This document shows, in pieces, positions 1 through 9,288 of a stretch of DNA of 64,000 nucleotides. The stretch lies in the NCBI GenBank assembly GCA_031315995.1, contig JALDRG010000009.1, forward strand, positions 167,993 through 231,992. Reading direction: 5' to 3'. The notes beneath the pieces were generated by a model. The model did no database searches. It saw only the letters and a program-made list of their open reading frames with translations, and had not been told where the DNA came from. A program made the position numbers and the translations under genes. Source of the DNA: Nitrospira sp. Lineage in GTDB: Bacteria > Nitrospirota > Nitrospiria > Nitrospirales > Nitrospiraceae. Every line of letters begins with the position of its first letter. Within the stretch, counting starts at the first letter, position 1.

Positions 1-984
1 GACCGTCTCGTTCTTCGTCTGGTTGTTGTTCGAACTGGTTTGGCCGCCGTCGGCCTCCGCGCTGCCGGGCAGGTTCGACTCCACGCCGGGCACGCCGCCC
101 GACGTGCCGTTCACACCGCTGGATTTTTCCTGCCCGCGCTGCTCACTGCGAACCACCTGCCCGTTCGGATCGTAGCGTTCTTCCGTCGTTTCGATCTTTC
201 TGAAATCCAAGACACTCGACACCCGAACGACGGCCTTGTTCACACCGACAATCCGCTCGAGCATGGTCTGAATGCGGGTCTCGATGTCCTTCTCCAATGT
301 CCGCTGATATTCCATTTGCGTGCCGGAGAGTCCGGCCGATTCATCGTTCGAGGTATTCGACAAGAGATTGCCGTGACCATCGACGACGGTGACATCACGT
401 GCCTGAAGACCTTCCACGCTGCTGGACACCAGATGCACCACACCCTGTATTTGCGCCTTCGTCAACGATTGACTCGCACGCAGGGAGACGACCACGGAGG
501 CGCGGGCGCGATCCTGTTCCGTGGCAAACAACCGACGTTCGGGAATCGCCAGATGAACACGTGCGCGCTCCACTTCCGGCATTTGGGTGATCGTGCGCGC
601 CAACTCTCCTTGCAAGGCTCGTCGATAATTCAACTTCTGCACGAAATCGGACATGCCCATCGTGGTCCGGTCGAAAATCTCGTAGCCGACGCCGCCGCCA
701 TGTGGAAGGCCCTGGCCGGCCATCTCCAAGCGCAAGTCATGCACCTGCGCATTGGGTACCAAGATGGTAGTGCCACCGTTACTCGTCTCGTAGGGCACTT
801 TCGCGTCCTTCAACTTGTCGATGATGCCCGACGCATCATCGACTGCCAGGTTCGCAAAGAGCACCTGCATGTCCGGCTGTTGCGTCCAGAGGGTCACCGC
901 GACCAGTCCGGCGATAGAGCCGGCGAGCGCGAGCAAAATGATGAAGCGTTGGTTGATCGTGAACTGGTTGAATTTTGAAAACAT
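1..984 (-). CDS. fliF: Flagellar M-ring protein FliF (C-terminus outside window)
   Basis: FliF builds the MS ring of the flagellar basal body in the inner membrane. The first 328 codons are present, and the frame is open to the window edge. An N-terminal transmembrane segment (about residues 12-30, FIILALAGSIAGLVAVTLW) is followed by the ring-building YscJ/FliF domain, seen in motifs such as VLFANL, YEIFDRTTMGMSDF, NYRRALQGELARTI and RVHLAIP. The last visible part is rich in G, S and N, like the variable periplasmic loop of the family. It starts about 50 bases after fliE ends and is the last visible gene of the flgB-flgC-fliE-fliF operon. The ATG at 984 fits the family N-terminus. Confidence 0.95.
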   Translation of the reverse strand, partial: MFSKFNQFTINQRFIILLALAGSIAGLVAVTLWTQQPDMQVLFANLAVDDASGIIDKLKDAKVPYETSNGGTTILVPNAQVHDLRLEMAGQGLPHGGGVGYEIFDRTTMGMSDFVQKLNYRRALQGELARTITQMPEVERARVHLAIPERRLFATEQDRARASVVVSLRASQSLTKAQIQGVVHLVSSSVEGLQARDVTVVDGHGNLLSNTSNDESAGLSGTQMEYQRTLEKDIETRIQTMLERIVGVNKAVVRVSSVLDFRKIETTEERYDPNGQVVRSEQRGQEKSSGVNGTSGGVPGVESNLPGSAEADGGQTSSNNNQTKNETV

Positions 985-1033
985 ACGCTGTGGAGTCCTT
1001 TATGCGCGAGCCCGGCGATCGGATGGCACTCGA

Positions 1034-1345
1034 CTAAATCTGCATTCGCTGAATTTCCTCATACGCCGTGATCAACTTGTTCCGCACCTGCATCATCAAT
1101 TGAAAGGAGACATCCGCCTGTTGCAACGCCACCATGGTTTGATGAATGTTGGTGCTCTGCCCGGTCACCAAGGCATCGACGGCTTGGCTGGCTCCGGTTT
1201 GCGCGTCGTTGATATGGCCGATGGCCTCCTTGAGGGACCCCAGAAAATTTCCCGTGCCGGGCTCACTGCCTTGCCCGATCCCCTGAATCTGCGGCGCCTC
1301 GATCGGTTTGGGCAGATTGGCGCCCGCGATACGCAGATCAGACAT
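1034..1345 (-). CDS. fliE: Flagellar hook-basal body protein FliE
   Basis: FliE is the small adaptor between the MS ring and the proximal rod. The 103-residue product has the typical FliE C-terminus, with VSFQLMMQVRNKLITAYEEIQRMQI and a preceding SQAVDALVTGQ helix. I chose the ATG at 1345 because GGGAGG lies just upstream of it; a longer frame to 1378 would run into flgC. The gene begins 2 bases after the flgC stop, so the two are translationally close. Confidence 0.95.
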   Translation of the reverse strand: MSDLRIAGANLPKPIEAPQIQGIGQGSEPGTGNFLGSLKEAIGHINDAQTGASQAVDALVTGQSTNIHQTMVALQQADVSFQLMMQVRNKLITAYEEIQRMQI

Positions 1346-1347
1346 GA

Positions 1348-1800
1348 TTACCTCCCAATTTCCAACGCGCGATTCCACATGGTGCGGGTCGCGTTAATGG
1401 CCTGCACGTTCGCCTCATAGGCGCGGGAGGCGCCCATCATATTGACCATTTCTTCCATGACGTTCACGTTGGGCATCGTGACGAACCCCTTTTTATCCGC
1501 ATCAGGATGGCGAGGGTCGTACACGGTTTGACCCGGTTTGTGATCTTCAATGACGCGGGCGACTTTGACACCGTCTAAGGCATGACGGTCCGGTCCGGCC
1601 GCCACCTGTTTGAACGCCCGCTGAAATGCGGACGACACGGGAGCCGCCTGAAATACGACATCCCGACGGCGATAGGGTCCGCCGGTACTCGTCTTCGTGG
1701 ACTGTGCGTTGGCCAGGTTGCTGGCGATGACATTCAATCGATGCCGATGGGCATCGAGCGCGGAGACCGAGACAGCCAGACTATCCGTTAAATCCATCAC
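1348..1800 (-). CDS. flgC: Flagellar basal-body rod protein FlgC
   Basis: FlgC is a proximal rod subunit. The 150-residue protein has the N-terminal rod signature (LDAHRHRLNVIASNLANAQST) and the C-terminal family block (NVNVMEEMVNMMGASRAYEAN) that forms the paired coiled-coil helices. It lies between flgB and fliE in the usual order, 57 bases after flgB. Confidence 0.96.
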   Translation of the reverse strand: MMDLTDSLAVSVSALDAHRHRLNVIASNLANAQSTKTSTGGPYRRRDVVFQAAPVSSAFQRAFKQVAAGPDRHALDGVKVARVIEDHKPGQTVYDPRHPDADKKGFVTMPNVNVMEEMVNMMGASRAYEANVQAINATRTMWNRALEIGR

Positions 1801-1857
1801 ACACCTCGTTGTGGTTGCTTCCAGTGGCGTCGAGCCGATGTTCTCTCACGATCGTGT

Positions 1858-2265
1858 CTACCGCCCGTCCCGAATGACACTCAGGAGGCTTTTGAACTTC
1901 ATGCCGATGATGGTCGCGGCGGTGTTGTACTGCTGTGCGTTATCCGACATTTTGGCCATTTCGAGTTCGATGTTGACGGAATTGGCATCCAGCGGCAGGT
2001 CCCCGGCAGGGACTTCTTCGATACGTCCCACCACCCGTTGATATCCAGTGCCTTTGGGGCCGAAATGCTGCTGATTGGTGGACACCAGGGTGATCGGGAG
2101 CTTGCCCTGCTGGGCGTTGGCCAAGGCCTGGCCGAAGTTTAAATCCCTCGCACGATATTTGGGGGTTTCCTCGTTGGCGATATTGGCGGCTATCACCTGC
2201 TGGCGGGCCCCGCGGAGATCCAAGGATCGTTCAAGCAACCGCATCGTCCTGTCAAAGATCGTCAT
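1858..2265 (-). CDS. flgB: Flagellar basal-body rod protein FlgB
   Basis: FlgB is the rod subunit nearest the MS ring. The 135-residue product carries the rod-protein motif (RQQVIAANIANEETPKYRARDLNF, in two parts) and the C-terminal MAKMSDNAQQYNTAATII block. The start at ATG 2265 is set by GAAGGAG 7 bases upstream; the frame is open for 59 more codons, but these do not resemble FlgB. It is the first gene of the flgB-flgC-fliE-fliF operon, and a candidate sigma-54 promoter precedes it. Confidence 0.94.
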   Translation of the reverse strand: MTIFDRTMRLLERSLDLRGARQQVIAANIANEETPKYRARDLNFGQALANAQQGKLPITLVSTNQQHFGPKGTGYQRVVGRIEEVPAGDLPLDANSVNIELEMAKMSDNAQQYNTAATIIGMKFKSLLSVIRDGR

Positions 2266-2309
2266 GATGAACTCCTTCGTACAAGAGACCCACGCGCACC
2301 CGAAGACTG

Positions 2310-2325
2310 TGCAATCTGTATACCT
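2310..2325 (-). promoter_or_regulatory. Candidate sigma-54 promoter of flgB operon
   Basis: On the minus strand the 16-mer AGGTATACAGATTGCA has the GG-N10-GC spacing and a full TTGCA at the -12 side, but the -24 side is weak beyond the GG. The predicted start near 2299 would give a 34-base leader carrying the flgB ribosome site. The sigma-54 activator genes directly upstream make this use plausible. It is the weakest of the five sigma-54 promoters proposed here. Confidence 0.4.
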
Positions 2326-2438
2326 CGTTCGCATCCCATCGAAACGGAGCCCAGGAGAGTCTCTGCGGATGCGACGAGAACAACCCGGCAAATATGACCC
2401 TGTCAGAGAAAAAATTGCCCGGTCACACGAGTACCCCG

Positions 2439-3857
2439 TCACGATTTCTCCGCCTCGACCTGGTAACCCATGTCGCGATACTCTCGCAATTTATTCCGTA
2501 GCGTGCGGATGCTGATCCCCAATTCTTTGGCCGCATGGGTACGGTTTTCCTTCACGCGCGCCAGGGTCTTAAAGATCAGATCCCGCTCCATTTCCCACAA
2601 CGATCCATGTGCGGAAGGGGCGACGATCGCCTCGCTCACCTCCGCCTCTCGTATCGGCATCGTTCCATCCCCCGGCATCAGATGATCCACGTCCACCGCC
2701 CCTCCGGTGGCCACCAGAATGGCGCGCTCCATGACGTTTTCCAGTTCGCGGACATTGCCCTTCCAGGGACGCTGCTGAAGATCTGCGATTGCGCGCGCCG
2801 ACAGCGTCGGCATGGTCAGTCCGTTCCGTTGCGCCGAAGTACGGAGAAAATGTCTGGCCAGCAGCGGGATATCGCCCGGACGTTCGCGGAGCGGCGGCAC
2901 TGTGACCGGGAACACGTTCAAGCGATAAAAGAGATCTTCACGAAAGCGCCCTTGCGTGACTTCGTGATACAGCGAACGATTGGTCGTAGCGATCACCCGG
3001 ATATTCACCGGCACCGGCTCACGCCCGCCGATACGGTCCACTTCCCGTTCTTGCAGCACGCGTAACAGTTTCGACTGCAACCCCAAGTTCATTTCGCTGA
3101 TTTCATCCAGAAACAAGGTTCCGGTATGCGCCATCTCGAACTTGCCCAGTTTTTTCTGAATGGCGCCGGTAAAGGCTCCACGCTCATGGCCGAACAGTTC
3201 GCTCTCCAGGAGGCTGTCCGGGAGGGCGGCGCAATTCAACGCCACAAACGGACGATGCGCGCGAGGACTCCGCGCATGGATGTAGCGCGCCAACAATTCC
3301 TTGCCCGTGCCGCTTTCGCCGCTGATCAACACGGTGGCTTGACTGGATGCGACACCCTCCAGAGTCGTGAGCAAGCGGATCATGCCGGCGTCTTGCGTCA
3401 AAATCGGGCGGGCTTCCAGGGTGGCAGGACCTTCCTGTTCGTCCGGAGCGGTCGTCGCCTGCAGGTTCAAGATCACTCGCTCCAACAAGTCCGTGGAGAA
3501 GGGCTTCAAAATATAATCGTTCGCCCCGTACTTCATCGCTTCCACCGCGGTCTCCACGGTGCCGTAGGCGGTCATGAGAATCATGAAGGTCTGGGGCGCT
3601 TTCTGTTTGATGGCCTTGACGAGTTCAAGCCCGTTCAGGCGCGGCATCTTCAAGTCGGTGACCACCAGCCAAGGTTTCAGTCGTTCCACCTGTTCGATCG
3701 CGTCGGCTCCGTCGATCGCGCCCCGCACCTGATAGCCCAACCGACGGACGGTTTCCGTCAACGCGGTCCGCATCGAAGGTTCATCATCGACGATCAACAC
3801 CATTCGAGCCTCTTCGGGGGAGGCTGAGGGGCCCTGCAAAGTCTGTTGCACACTCAT
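2439..3857 (-). CDS. NtrC-family sigma-54 response regulator (FleR/FlrC-like)
   Basis: A phosphorylation-controlled activator of sigma-54 promoters, most likely for mid-class flagellar genes. The receiver domain (about residues 18-130) has the acidic pair DDE, phospho-acceptor D68 in VVTDLK and K118 in LKPF. The AAA+ domain follows, with Walker A GESGTGKE (180-187) and the sigma-54 contact motif GAFTGA (227-232). A Fis-type HTH (THAAKELGISIRTLRNKLREY) ends the protein. The ATG at 3857 overlaps the kinase stop as ATGA, so the two genes are translationally coupled. The adjacent flgB operon is the natural target. Confidence 0.9.
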   Translation of the reverse strand: MSVQQTLQGPSASPEEARMVLIVDDEPSMRTALTETVRRLGYQVRGAIDGADAIEQVERLKPWLVVTDLKMPRLNGLELVKAIKQKAPQTFMILMTAYGTVETAVEAMKYGANDYILKPFSTDLLERVILNLQATTAPDEQEGPATLEARPILTQDAGMIRLLTTLEGVASSQATVLISGESGTGKELLARYIHARSPRAHRPFVALNCAALPDSLLESELFGHERGAFTGAIQKKLGKFEMAHTGTLFLDEISEMNLGLQSKLLRVLQEREVDRIGGREPVPVNIRVIATTNRSLYHEVTQGRFREDLFYRLNVFPVTVPPLRERPGDIPLLARHFLRTSAQRNGLTMPTLSARAIADLQQRPWKGNVRELENVMERAILVATGGAVDVDHLMPGDGTMPIREAEVSEAIVAPSAHGSLWEMERDLIFKTLARVKENRTHAAKELGISIRTLRNKLREYRDMGYQVEAEKS

Positions 3858-5140
3858 TCGTAGGTCTCCTCTTCGGTTGCGCTCGCGGGCAAACGAGATT
3901 TCCCAGATCGACCGGACCACGCGGCAGCTCGCCCAGATTGGACGGACTGTGCGGGACCCCATGGCAACGTTATGACGAACGAGGTGCCCTGCCCGTGGCT
4001 GCTCTCGACGTCAATGCGGCCATGATGAGCTTCCACCAGCGCATGCACGATGGCGAGGCCCAAGCCGGTCCCATGGTCTTTGGTGGTAAAGAACGGATCG
4101 AATATTCGCGACTGTAGTTCGGGAGGGATCCCCGTACCGGTGTCGCTGACCGTGAGCTGGACCGTCGGTGATTCAGCGTCATGAGCGGCAGTGACTCGAG
4201 CGGCCAACGTGAGGGTGCCGCCTTCGGGCATGGCCTGCACGGCGTTCAAGACGAGGTTCAGCAGCACTTGCTTCATTTTCGCGCCGTCACACCACAGCTG
4301 CGGCACGAGGCGGTCGACCTCGCAACGGACCACCATCGAAGCCGGCAACATGGCATGGCTCGCCAGGGTTAAGACTTCCCGGATCAGCGATTCCGTGTCT
4401 TGCCATGCCAATCTGGAACAGTCAGGTCGGGTGTAGACAAGCAAGTTGGACAACAACCGGTCCATCGCCTGAACCGCCACGGAAATATGCTCCGCATAGG
4501 TTCGCAGATGGGGCTGATCACGCAGGTCTTTGCGCAGCATCGACGCGAACAATTCGACGCTCCCGAGTGGATTCCTGATCTCATGCGCGATGTTTCCGAC
4601 CATCTGCCCCATGGCCTCCAGCCGGTTACGCCGTTGCAATCGATCCTCAAGTTGGCGAATGTGGGACACGTCATGAATCAACACCAGCTTGCCGATCAAA
4701 CTCCCCGTTTCATCGGTCAAATCGCTCTGCGAAAGAGCCAACGTCACACCCGTCGGCAGCACCAGCGGATACTCGCCGTGATCTTTGCGGATCTCTTGAA
4801 GGATGTCGGTCGCTCGTCGTCCCCGTAGCCGGGCTTGTGATACGCCCAGTAGACGCTCGGTGGCATGATTGCACCGCACGACCAGATCCTGCGAATCGGC
4901 CACGATCACACCCGTATCCAACGACTCCAACACCGCCGTCACATGCGCGCGCATCTCTTCGGTCTCACGCAGATGTTCGCGTAAGCTGGCATTGGTTTGC
5001 GCGAGTTCGAGGTCCATCTGCTGCAACCGTGTCGTCAACGCGTCATACGATTGCTGCAGCACGGTGGCGGCCTGGTCGAAATCCTGGAAGGCCCGCGTCA
5101 ACAGATCGTTGTTCGATGTCTCGGAGCCGGAGGTCGTCAT
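3854..5140 (-). CDS. PAS-domain sensor histidine kinase (FleS/FlrB-like)
   Basis: The cognate kinase for the downstream regulator. The 428-residue protein has no membrane segment, so it is probably cytosolic. It has an N-terminal helical or coiled-coil stretch (residues about 20-65), one PAS domain (about 68-160), a HisKA box with H186 in [12 protein letters not shown], and an HATPase_c domain with [17 protein letters not shown] and GTGLGLAI. It overlaps the TPR gene and the regulator gene by 4 bases each, so the three form one operon. The soluble PAS architecture next to flagellar genes matches FleS/FlrB, but specificity is inferred from context. Confidence 0.88.
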   Translation of the reverse strand: MTTSGSETSNNDLLTRAFQDFDQAATVLQQSYDALTTRLQQMDLELAQTNASLREHLRETEEMRAHVTAVLESLDTGVIVADSQDLVVRCNHATERLLGVSQARLRGRRATDILQEIRKDHGEYPLVLPTGVTLALSQSDLTDETGSLIGKLVLIHDVSHIRQLEDRLQRRNRLEAMGQMVGNIAHEIRNPLGSVELFASMLRKDLRDQPHLRTYAEHISVAVQAMDRLLSNLLVYTRPDCSRLAWQDTESLIREVLTLASHAMLPASMVVRCEVDRLVPQLWCDGAKMKQVLLNLVLNAVQAMPEGGTLTLAARVTAAHDAESPTVQLTVSDTGTGIPPELQSRIFDPFFTTKDHGTGLGLAIVHALVEAHHGRIDVESSHGQGTSFVITLPWGPAQSVQSGRAAAWSGRSGKSRLPASATEEETYE

Positions 5141-7266
5141 GGTTTGGCGCCTCCCTTGGCGGATGTCGGCCGGGGCAATTCGGTCTGCAGCACAGCGGCC
5201 ATACGCCGAACCAGACTATCGCTGTTCTCACTCAGCGACCGAAGCCCGCTCCGCGCAAACTCCTCACGCTTCGTGCCCCGCGCCAGCTGAACGATCTGAA
5301 ACTGTGCCCAGGCTTCTTGCTCCGGTTCGAGCCCCGCCACCAGGGCCTGCTTATACAGGGCCAGCGCCGGCTCCTGGCGGTTCAATCTGGCCAAGACGTC
5401 GGCATGTCGCAGTCGATCCAACGCCGTCAGCTCCATCCCCGCCTTCTGCACGTTCTCATACAAGGCAGCCGCCTCGCTGTCGCGTTTCGCGAGTCCCAAC
5501 GCATCGGCCAACCTCAGCTGAACCGACGCGCGGTCCGGATGGCGTGGGTGGTGGGCCAACCATTGTCTCCCGAGCTTGACCAATCCAGCGATATTGCCTT
5601 CCCCCTCAAACGAACGCAGGATTCCCAGCAACGCCTCGCCCGCGAAGCGACCGGTAGGAAACTGGAGACGATACCGCTCGAAGACGGAGCGGGCCGCGCG
5701 CATGTCGTTTTGCTCTAGGTAACTTTTCCCCAGTCCCATCAAGGCGACTTCGTGAAACGCTTCGGATTTGGAATCGCGAATCACCGACTGAAAAAGCCGG
5801 GCTGATTCAATTGGAAATCCGAGCCGGCGATGCGCCTCGGCCACTTTCAGCAGCAGTTCCGTCCCGGCATACAGCCGATCGGCCAGCGGGCCATTGCGAT
5901 GGAAGAGATTGATGAGTTCGAAATCGTCTCCGGCATTGAGTGCCGCTTCGAGCCGGGGGCGAAGAAAAGTCACCAGCCGCGCGCCGCTCTTCTCCGGCCA
6001 GGGGTCGTTCTCAAACTTGCCCGTGCGCATCACCCCCTGCTCGTAGGCTTTCAGCGCGTCTTCACGCTTCCCGGCTCGCTCGAACGCTTCCCCGAGATGA
6101 AACAAAGCTTCGCTCCCGACCGATGAGTCCTCATACTGTTTAGCGCTGCTTTCGAAGACTTGGCGCGGACTCAGCATTTCACCCGGCCGTAGGGGAATAT
6201 TGGCAAGGTGTGCGGCGATCGTATGCCGGAGATTGACGTCATCGCCTTCGGGCGCGAGATGCTCCTGCACGTCCGCATATCGAAGTTTGGCCGTGGCCGC
6301 GACCGGCGCATCCGAGTACTGACTGACCAGCGCCGCGTAGAACAGACTTGCCTCCTCCCATCGTCCTGCCTCCTTGTAACTGTCGGCGAGATGCATCAAT
6401 ACCGAGGGATTTTCCGGCCGGGCGGGATACAGATTGTAAAAATGAAGGAGCTGTTCGCGCATGACGGGCCCGCGCTGAGATTCGTCGGCGGTATCGGCAT
6501 ACCGTAGCAAGGCAACGGGGTCTGCGCGAAAAGACGCCGGCCACCGCCCATTGATGCTTTCATATAATGCATCCGCGTCTTTGATGCGCCCCAGCCGATA
6601 CAGGCTATGCGCTTGCCCCAGCGAGGCAGCGACCAGCAACGTGGGGTCCGTGGTCCGTTTCAGCACGTGGTCGAACGTTTGCACACTGTCTTTCCAATTT
6701 TTGGTGCCGCGCAGCACATAGCCCAGACCGAGCATGGCGCGATTGGCATCGTAGGAGTCACGCTCGGTGAGACTCAGCGCATGCTGGTAGGCGATCTGCG
6801 CCTCTTGAAGCCAGCCTTCGACCCGATACACATCGCCGATCCGCCAGGCCGCCCGCTTGGCATTCGTCGACTGGGGGTCCTCGCGCATGAGGGTCTTATA
6901 CTGATCGATGATTTCAATCGGCCTGACGTCCTGCGCGCCGCTCTTCAAGGCGCTTTCAGCGAGAAACGCCTGCATAGCCGACCGTAGGGGTGTGTCGAGC
7001 TGCTCTCTGAGCATCGCGGTAAAGTGCAGCCGCGCTTCGAGATACTGCCGCTGTTTGTAGAGGGTCACGCCCTGCTCAAACTGACTCCATTCCGGACGTT
7101 CAGGAAGCCGTGCAAAACGAGGCCCCGGATCGGGCAACGCGCCACGCACCAGTTCCGAAGGCTCCGGCATCATGGCCGGTAACGCTTGTCGCATCGTCGA
7201 TGGTCCGCCTGCTGCCATGACCGGAATCATCCCTATGAAACATAGACTGCCCAGTATGTACGCCAT
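5137..7266 (-). CDS. Secreted TPR-repeat protein, first gene of flagellar two-component operon
   Basis: A protein of about 709 residues made of tetratricopeptide-like helical repeats (for example ALFHLGEAFERAGKREDALKAYEQG and VALMGLGKSYLEQNDMRAARSVFERY, each in two parts), with an N-terminal hydrophobic segment ending VMAAGG that looks like a signal peptide. It probably works as a periplasmic scaffold. Its stop overlaps the histidine kinase start, so it is co-translated with it. The frame is open to a GTG at 7314, but the strong sigma-54 promoter at 7329-7344 predicts a transcript start near 7318, which favours ATG 7266. The GTG start would give a better charged signal peptide, so the start is unresolved. 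No enzymatic domain is visible. Confidence 0.8.
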   Translation of the reverse strand: MAYILGSLCFIGMIPVMAAGGPSTMRQALPAMMPEPSELVRGALPDPGPRFARLPERPEWSQFEQGVTLYKQRQYLEARLHFTAMLREQLDTPLRSAMQAFLAESALKSGAQDVRPIEIIDQYKTLMREDPQSTNAKRAAWRIGDVYRVEGWLQEAQIAYQHALSLTERDSYDANRAMLGLGYVLRGTKNWKDSVQTFDHVLKRTTDPTLLVAASLGQAHSLYRLGRIKDADALYESINGRWPASFRADPVALLRYADTADESQRGPVMREQLLHFYNLYPARPENPSVLMHLADSYKEAGRWEEASLFYAALVSQYSDAPVAATAKLRYADVQEHLAPEGDDVNLRHTIAAHLANIPLRPGEMLSPRQVFESSAKQYEDSSVGSEALFHLGEAFERAGKREDALKAYEQGVMRTGKFENDPWPEKSGARLVTFLRPRLEAALNAGDDFELINLFHRNGPLADRLYAGTELLLKVAEAHRRLGFPIESARLFQSVIRDSKSEAFHEVALMGLGKSYLEQNDMRAARSVFERYRLQFPTGRFAGEALLGILRSFEGEGNIAGLVKLGRQWLAHHPRHPDRASVQLRLADALGLAKRDSEAAALYENVQKAGMELTALDRLRHADVLARLNRQEPALALYKQALVAGLEPEQEAWAQFQIVQLARGTKREEFARSGLRSLSENSDSLVRRMAAVLQTELPRPTSAKGGAKP

Positions 7267-7328
7267 GCGTACGCCGATCAGGGCCGGTTGTCGTGTGGCA
7301 GCGTGGGATTGCACAGGGGGGTCAAATC

Positions 7329-7344
7329 AGCAAGTCCTGTGCCC
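7329..7344 (-). promoter_or_regulatory. Sigma-54 promoter of TPR-kinase-regulator operon
   Basis: On the minus strand GGGCACAGGACTTGCT matches the sigma-54 consensus (TGGCACG-N4-TTGCW) at 10 of 12 defined positions, with exact GG-N10-GC spacing. The predicted start is near 7318. A FleQ-like box lies about 105 bases further upstream, the normal arrangement for an enhancer-dependent promoter. Confidence 0.7.
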
Positions 7345-7448
7345 CTTGAGGAATCAGACAAATCGCGGCATCACTTGAAGATTTTGCCGCACGAGGGAAG
7401 TCAGCGGAGGGGATTGTCAGAAATCCCCACAGGCGCAATCGAAGACCG

Positions 7449-7462
7449 GTCAAGAAATTGAC
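7449..7462 (-). promoter_or_regulatory. FleQ-like binding box
   Basis: GTCAATTTCTTGAC (minus strand) is an inverted repeat with GTCAA/TTGAC arms. It differs from the Pseudomonas FleQ box (GTCAATAAATTGAC) only in the three central bases. It sits 105-120 bases upstream of the sigma-54 -24 element at 7344, and next to the gene of a sigma-54 activator that could bind it. The FleQ consensus is established knowledge; its use here is inferred. Confidence 0.5.
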
Positions 7463-7492
7463 GTGCAGGCGGAAGGAAGGCGATGAGCGGAG

Positions 7493-8908
7493 TTAGTTTT
7501 GAATCGAGTAGCCGTGCGTTTTAGGGTCAAACCCTTTTCGTTTTAGCTTTTCCACCAGAGTGGTTCGATTGACCTGAAGTAACTGCGCAGCCCGGCTGGT
7601 GATTCCGTTGGCCTTTCGCAATGCTTCTCCGATAAGCCTGTTTTCATAATGCTCAAGCTCTTTGGTCAAATTGATCCCGTCTTCGGAGAAGCGAATAAAC
7701 TGCTCGGGCGACTCGGCCGCCTTTCCGGCGTTCATCCTCACGGGCCGATCGGGCAGGTCGGCGGTGGTGATCATCCCCCGCTTTTTCAACACGCAGAGGC
7801 GTTCGATCATGTTTTCAAGCTCTCGGATGTTGCCCGGCCATTCCTCCTCGGTCATGCGGGCCAAGGCCTCCGGCTCCATGCCCGGAATCTCGGTCCGCCT
7901 CAACTGATTGAACTGGGCGATGAAATGGTTGACCAAGAGCGGAATATCGCTCCGCCGCTCGCGCAACGGTGGAATGTGAATGGGAATGACGTGCAGCCGA
8001 TAGTACAAGTCTTGCCGAAACCGACGTTCCTGCACGGCTTGGGCGAGGTCTTGATTGGTTGCCGCAATGATACGGACGTCGACATTGATCGTCCTGGTCC
8101 CTCCGACTCGCTCGAAGCATCGCTCCTGGAGCACGCGCAGCAGTTTCACTTGCAGCGGCAAGCTCATCTCTCCGACTTCATCCAAAAAGATCGTCCCGCC
8201 ATGCGCCAATTCGAATCGCCCGAGCCGCGTGTGGGCCGCGCCGGTAAAGGCTCCCTTCTCATGGCCGAATAGTTCCGACTCCAGCAGGGTTTCCGGAATC
8301 GCGCCGCAGTTGACCGGGACCAGAGGCCGATCCCGGCGCATGCTGTTGAAATGCAGCATGCGCGCGATCAATTCCTTGCCGGTCCCGCTCTCTCCTTCGA
8401 TCAATACCGTGCTGTCGCTGTCGGCCACCTTTTCGACAAAATCGAGCACCATCCGCATCGGGGCGCTCGTCCCCACCAGATGCTCCAGGCGATATTGATC
8501 TCGCACGGCCTTCCGAAGCAGGTGATTCTCCTGCTTCAACTTGTAAATATCCAGGGCCTTTCGAACCACGACCGCCACGGTATCGGGCTCAAACGGCTTG
8601 GTAATGAAATCAAACGCGCCCGCTTTCATGGCTCGCACAGCGTAGTCGACCGTCCCATAACCAGTCATGACGATCGCGATGATTTTCGAGTCGATTTTTG
8701 AGATACGATCGATGGTTTCCAATCCGTCGATGCCCGGCATTTGAAGATCGGTCAAGACCACATGCACCGGTTGATCCTTGACCGCCTCCACACCCTCCAG
8801 ACCGCTGGACATCACCGTCACCTGATGGCCTTCACCAGTGAGCGTCTCCGCCAACAACTGGCGCACCGCAGGATCATCATCGATCACGAGAATATGTGAC
8901 TGGCTCAT
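7493..8908 (-). CDS. NtrC-family sigma-54 response regulator (possible flagellar master regulator)
   Basis: A 471-residue activator with a receiver domain (phospho-acceptor D54 in VVLTDLQMPG, K104 in ITKPF), an AAA+ domain with Walker A GESGTGKE and GAFTGA at 219-224, and a Fis-like HTH (SRAAQLLQVNRTTLVEKLKRKG). All residues needed for phosphorylation are present, unlike Pseudomonas FleQ. ATG 8908 is preferred over GTG 8917 because GAGGAG lies 8 bases before it. It is monocistronic, has no kinase next to it, and stands directly upstream of a FleQ-like box, so a role at the top of the flagellar cascade is plausible but unproven. Confidence 0.85.
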   Translation of the reverse strand: MSQSHILVIDDDPAVRQLLAETLTGEGHQVTVMSSGLEGVEAVKDQPVHVVLTDLQMPGIDGLETIDRISKIDSKIIAIVMTGYGTVDYAVRAMKAGAFDFITKPFEPDTVAVVVRKALDIYKLKQENHLLRKAVRDQYRLEHLVGTSAPMRMVLDFVEKVADSDSTVLIEGESGTGKELIARMLHFNSMRRDRPLVPVNCGAIPETLLESELFGHEKGAFTGAAHTRLGRFELAHGGTIFLDEVGEMSLPLQVKLLRVLQERCFERVGGTRTINVDVRIIAATNQDLAQAVQERRFRQDLYYRLHVIPIHIPPLRERRSDIPLLVNHFIAQFNQLRRTEIPGMEPEALARMTEEEWPGNIRELENMIERLCVLKKRGMITTADLPDRPVRMNAGKAAESPEQFIRFSEDGINLTKELEHYENRLIGEALRKANGITSRAAQLLQVNRTTLVEKLKRKGFDPKTHGYSIQN

Positions 8909-9212
8909 CAAGGACACTCCTCTCTAGGGACCGGAGCACTCACGCTCGGCTGATCTGATCGGGGCGACAAGGGCGCCTTGCGGAAAACCATGCGCTTGTC
9001 GAGGGGATGCACACGGATTCAGCTTATTGGGAATTTAAACTTTATTCAAGTAAAAGTGAGGACGGTCGAGAAGTCGACTTGCGACCCCTCGCGCGAGGCC
9101 GACGTCTTACGCATCGCGGGGGCGGGGCTGCACCTTGACAGGTGAGGCGAAGAATTGTAGGGTTCTGCCCCTCGGATACACGTGAGATCACGTCGAAGAC
9201 ATGCTCCCGAGG

Positions 9213-9288
9213 GCTGGCGTAGCTCAATTGGCAGAGCAGCGGTTTTGTAAACCGCCGGTTGGGGGTTCGATTCCTCTCGCCAGCTCCA
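9213..9288 (+). tRNA. tRNA-Thr (TGT)
   Basis: A full cloverleaf can be drawn: acceptor GCTGGCG pairs with CGCCAGC, the anticodon arm is CGGTTTTGTAAACCG with TGT, and the T arm contains GGTTCGATTCC. CCA is encoded at 9286-9288. The 3' half is overlapped on the other strand by an integrase remnant, which marks this tRNA as an integration site. Confidence 0.97.

Noticed and set aside
9030..9060. TAAAGTTT on the minus strand, an exact sigma-28 -35 element, upstream of the 7493-8908 regulator
   Set aside because: No GCCGATAA-like -10 element lies 11 bases downstream, so the match is probably chance.
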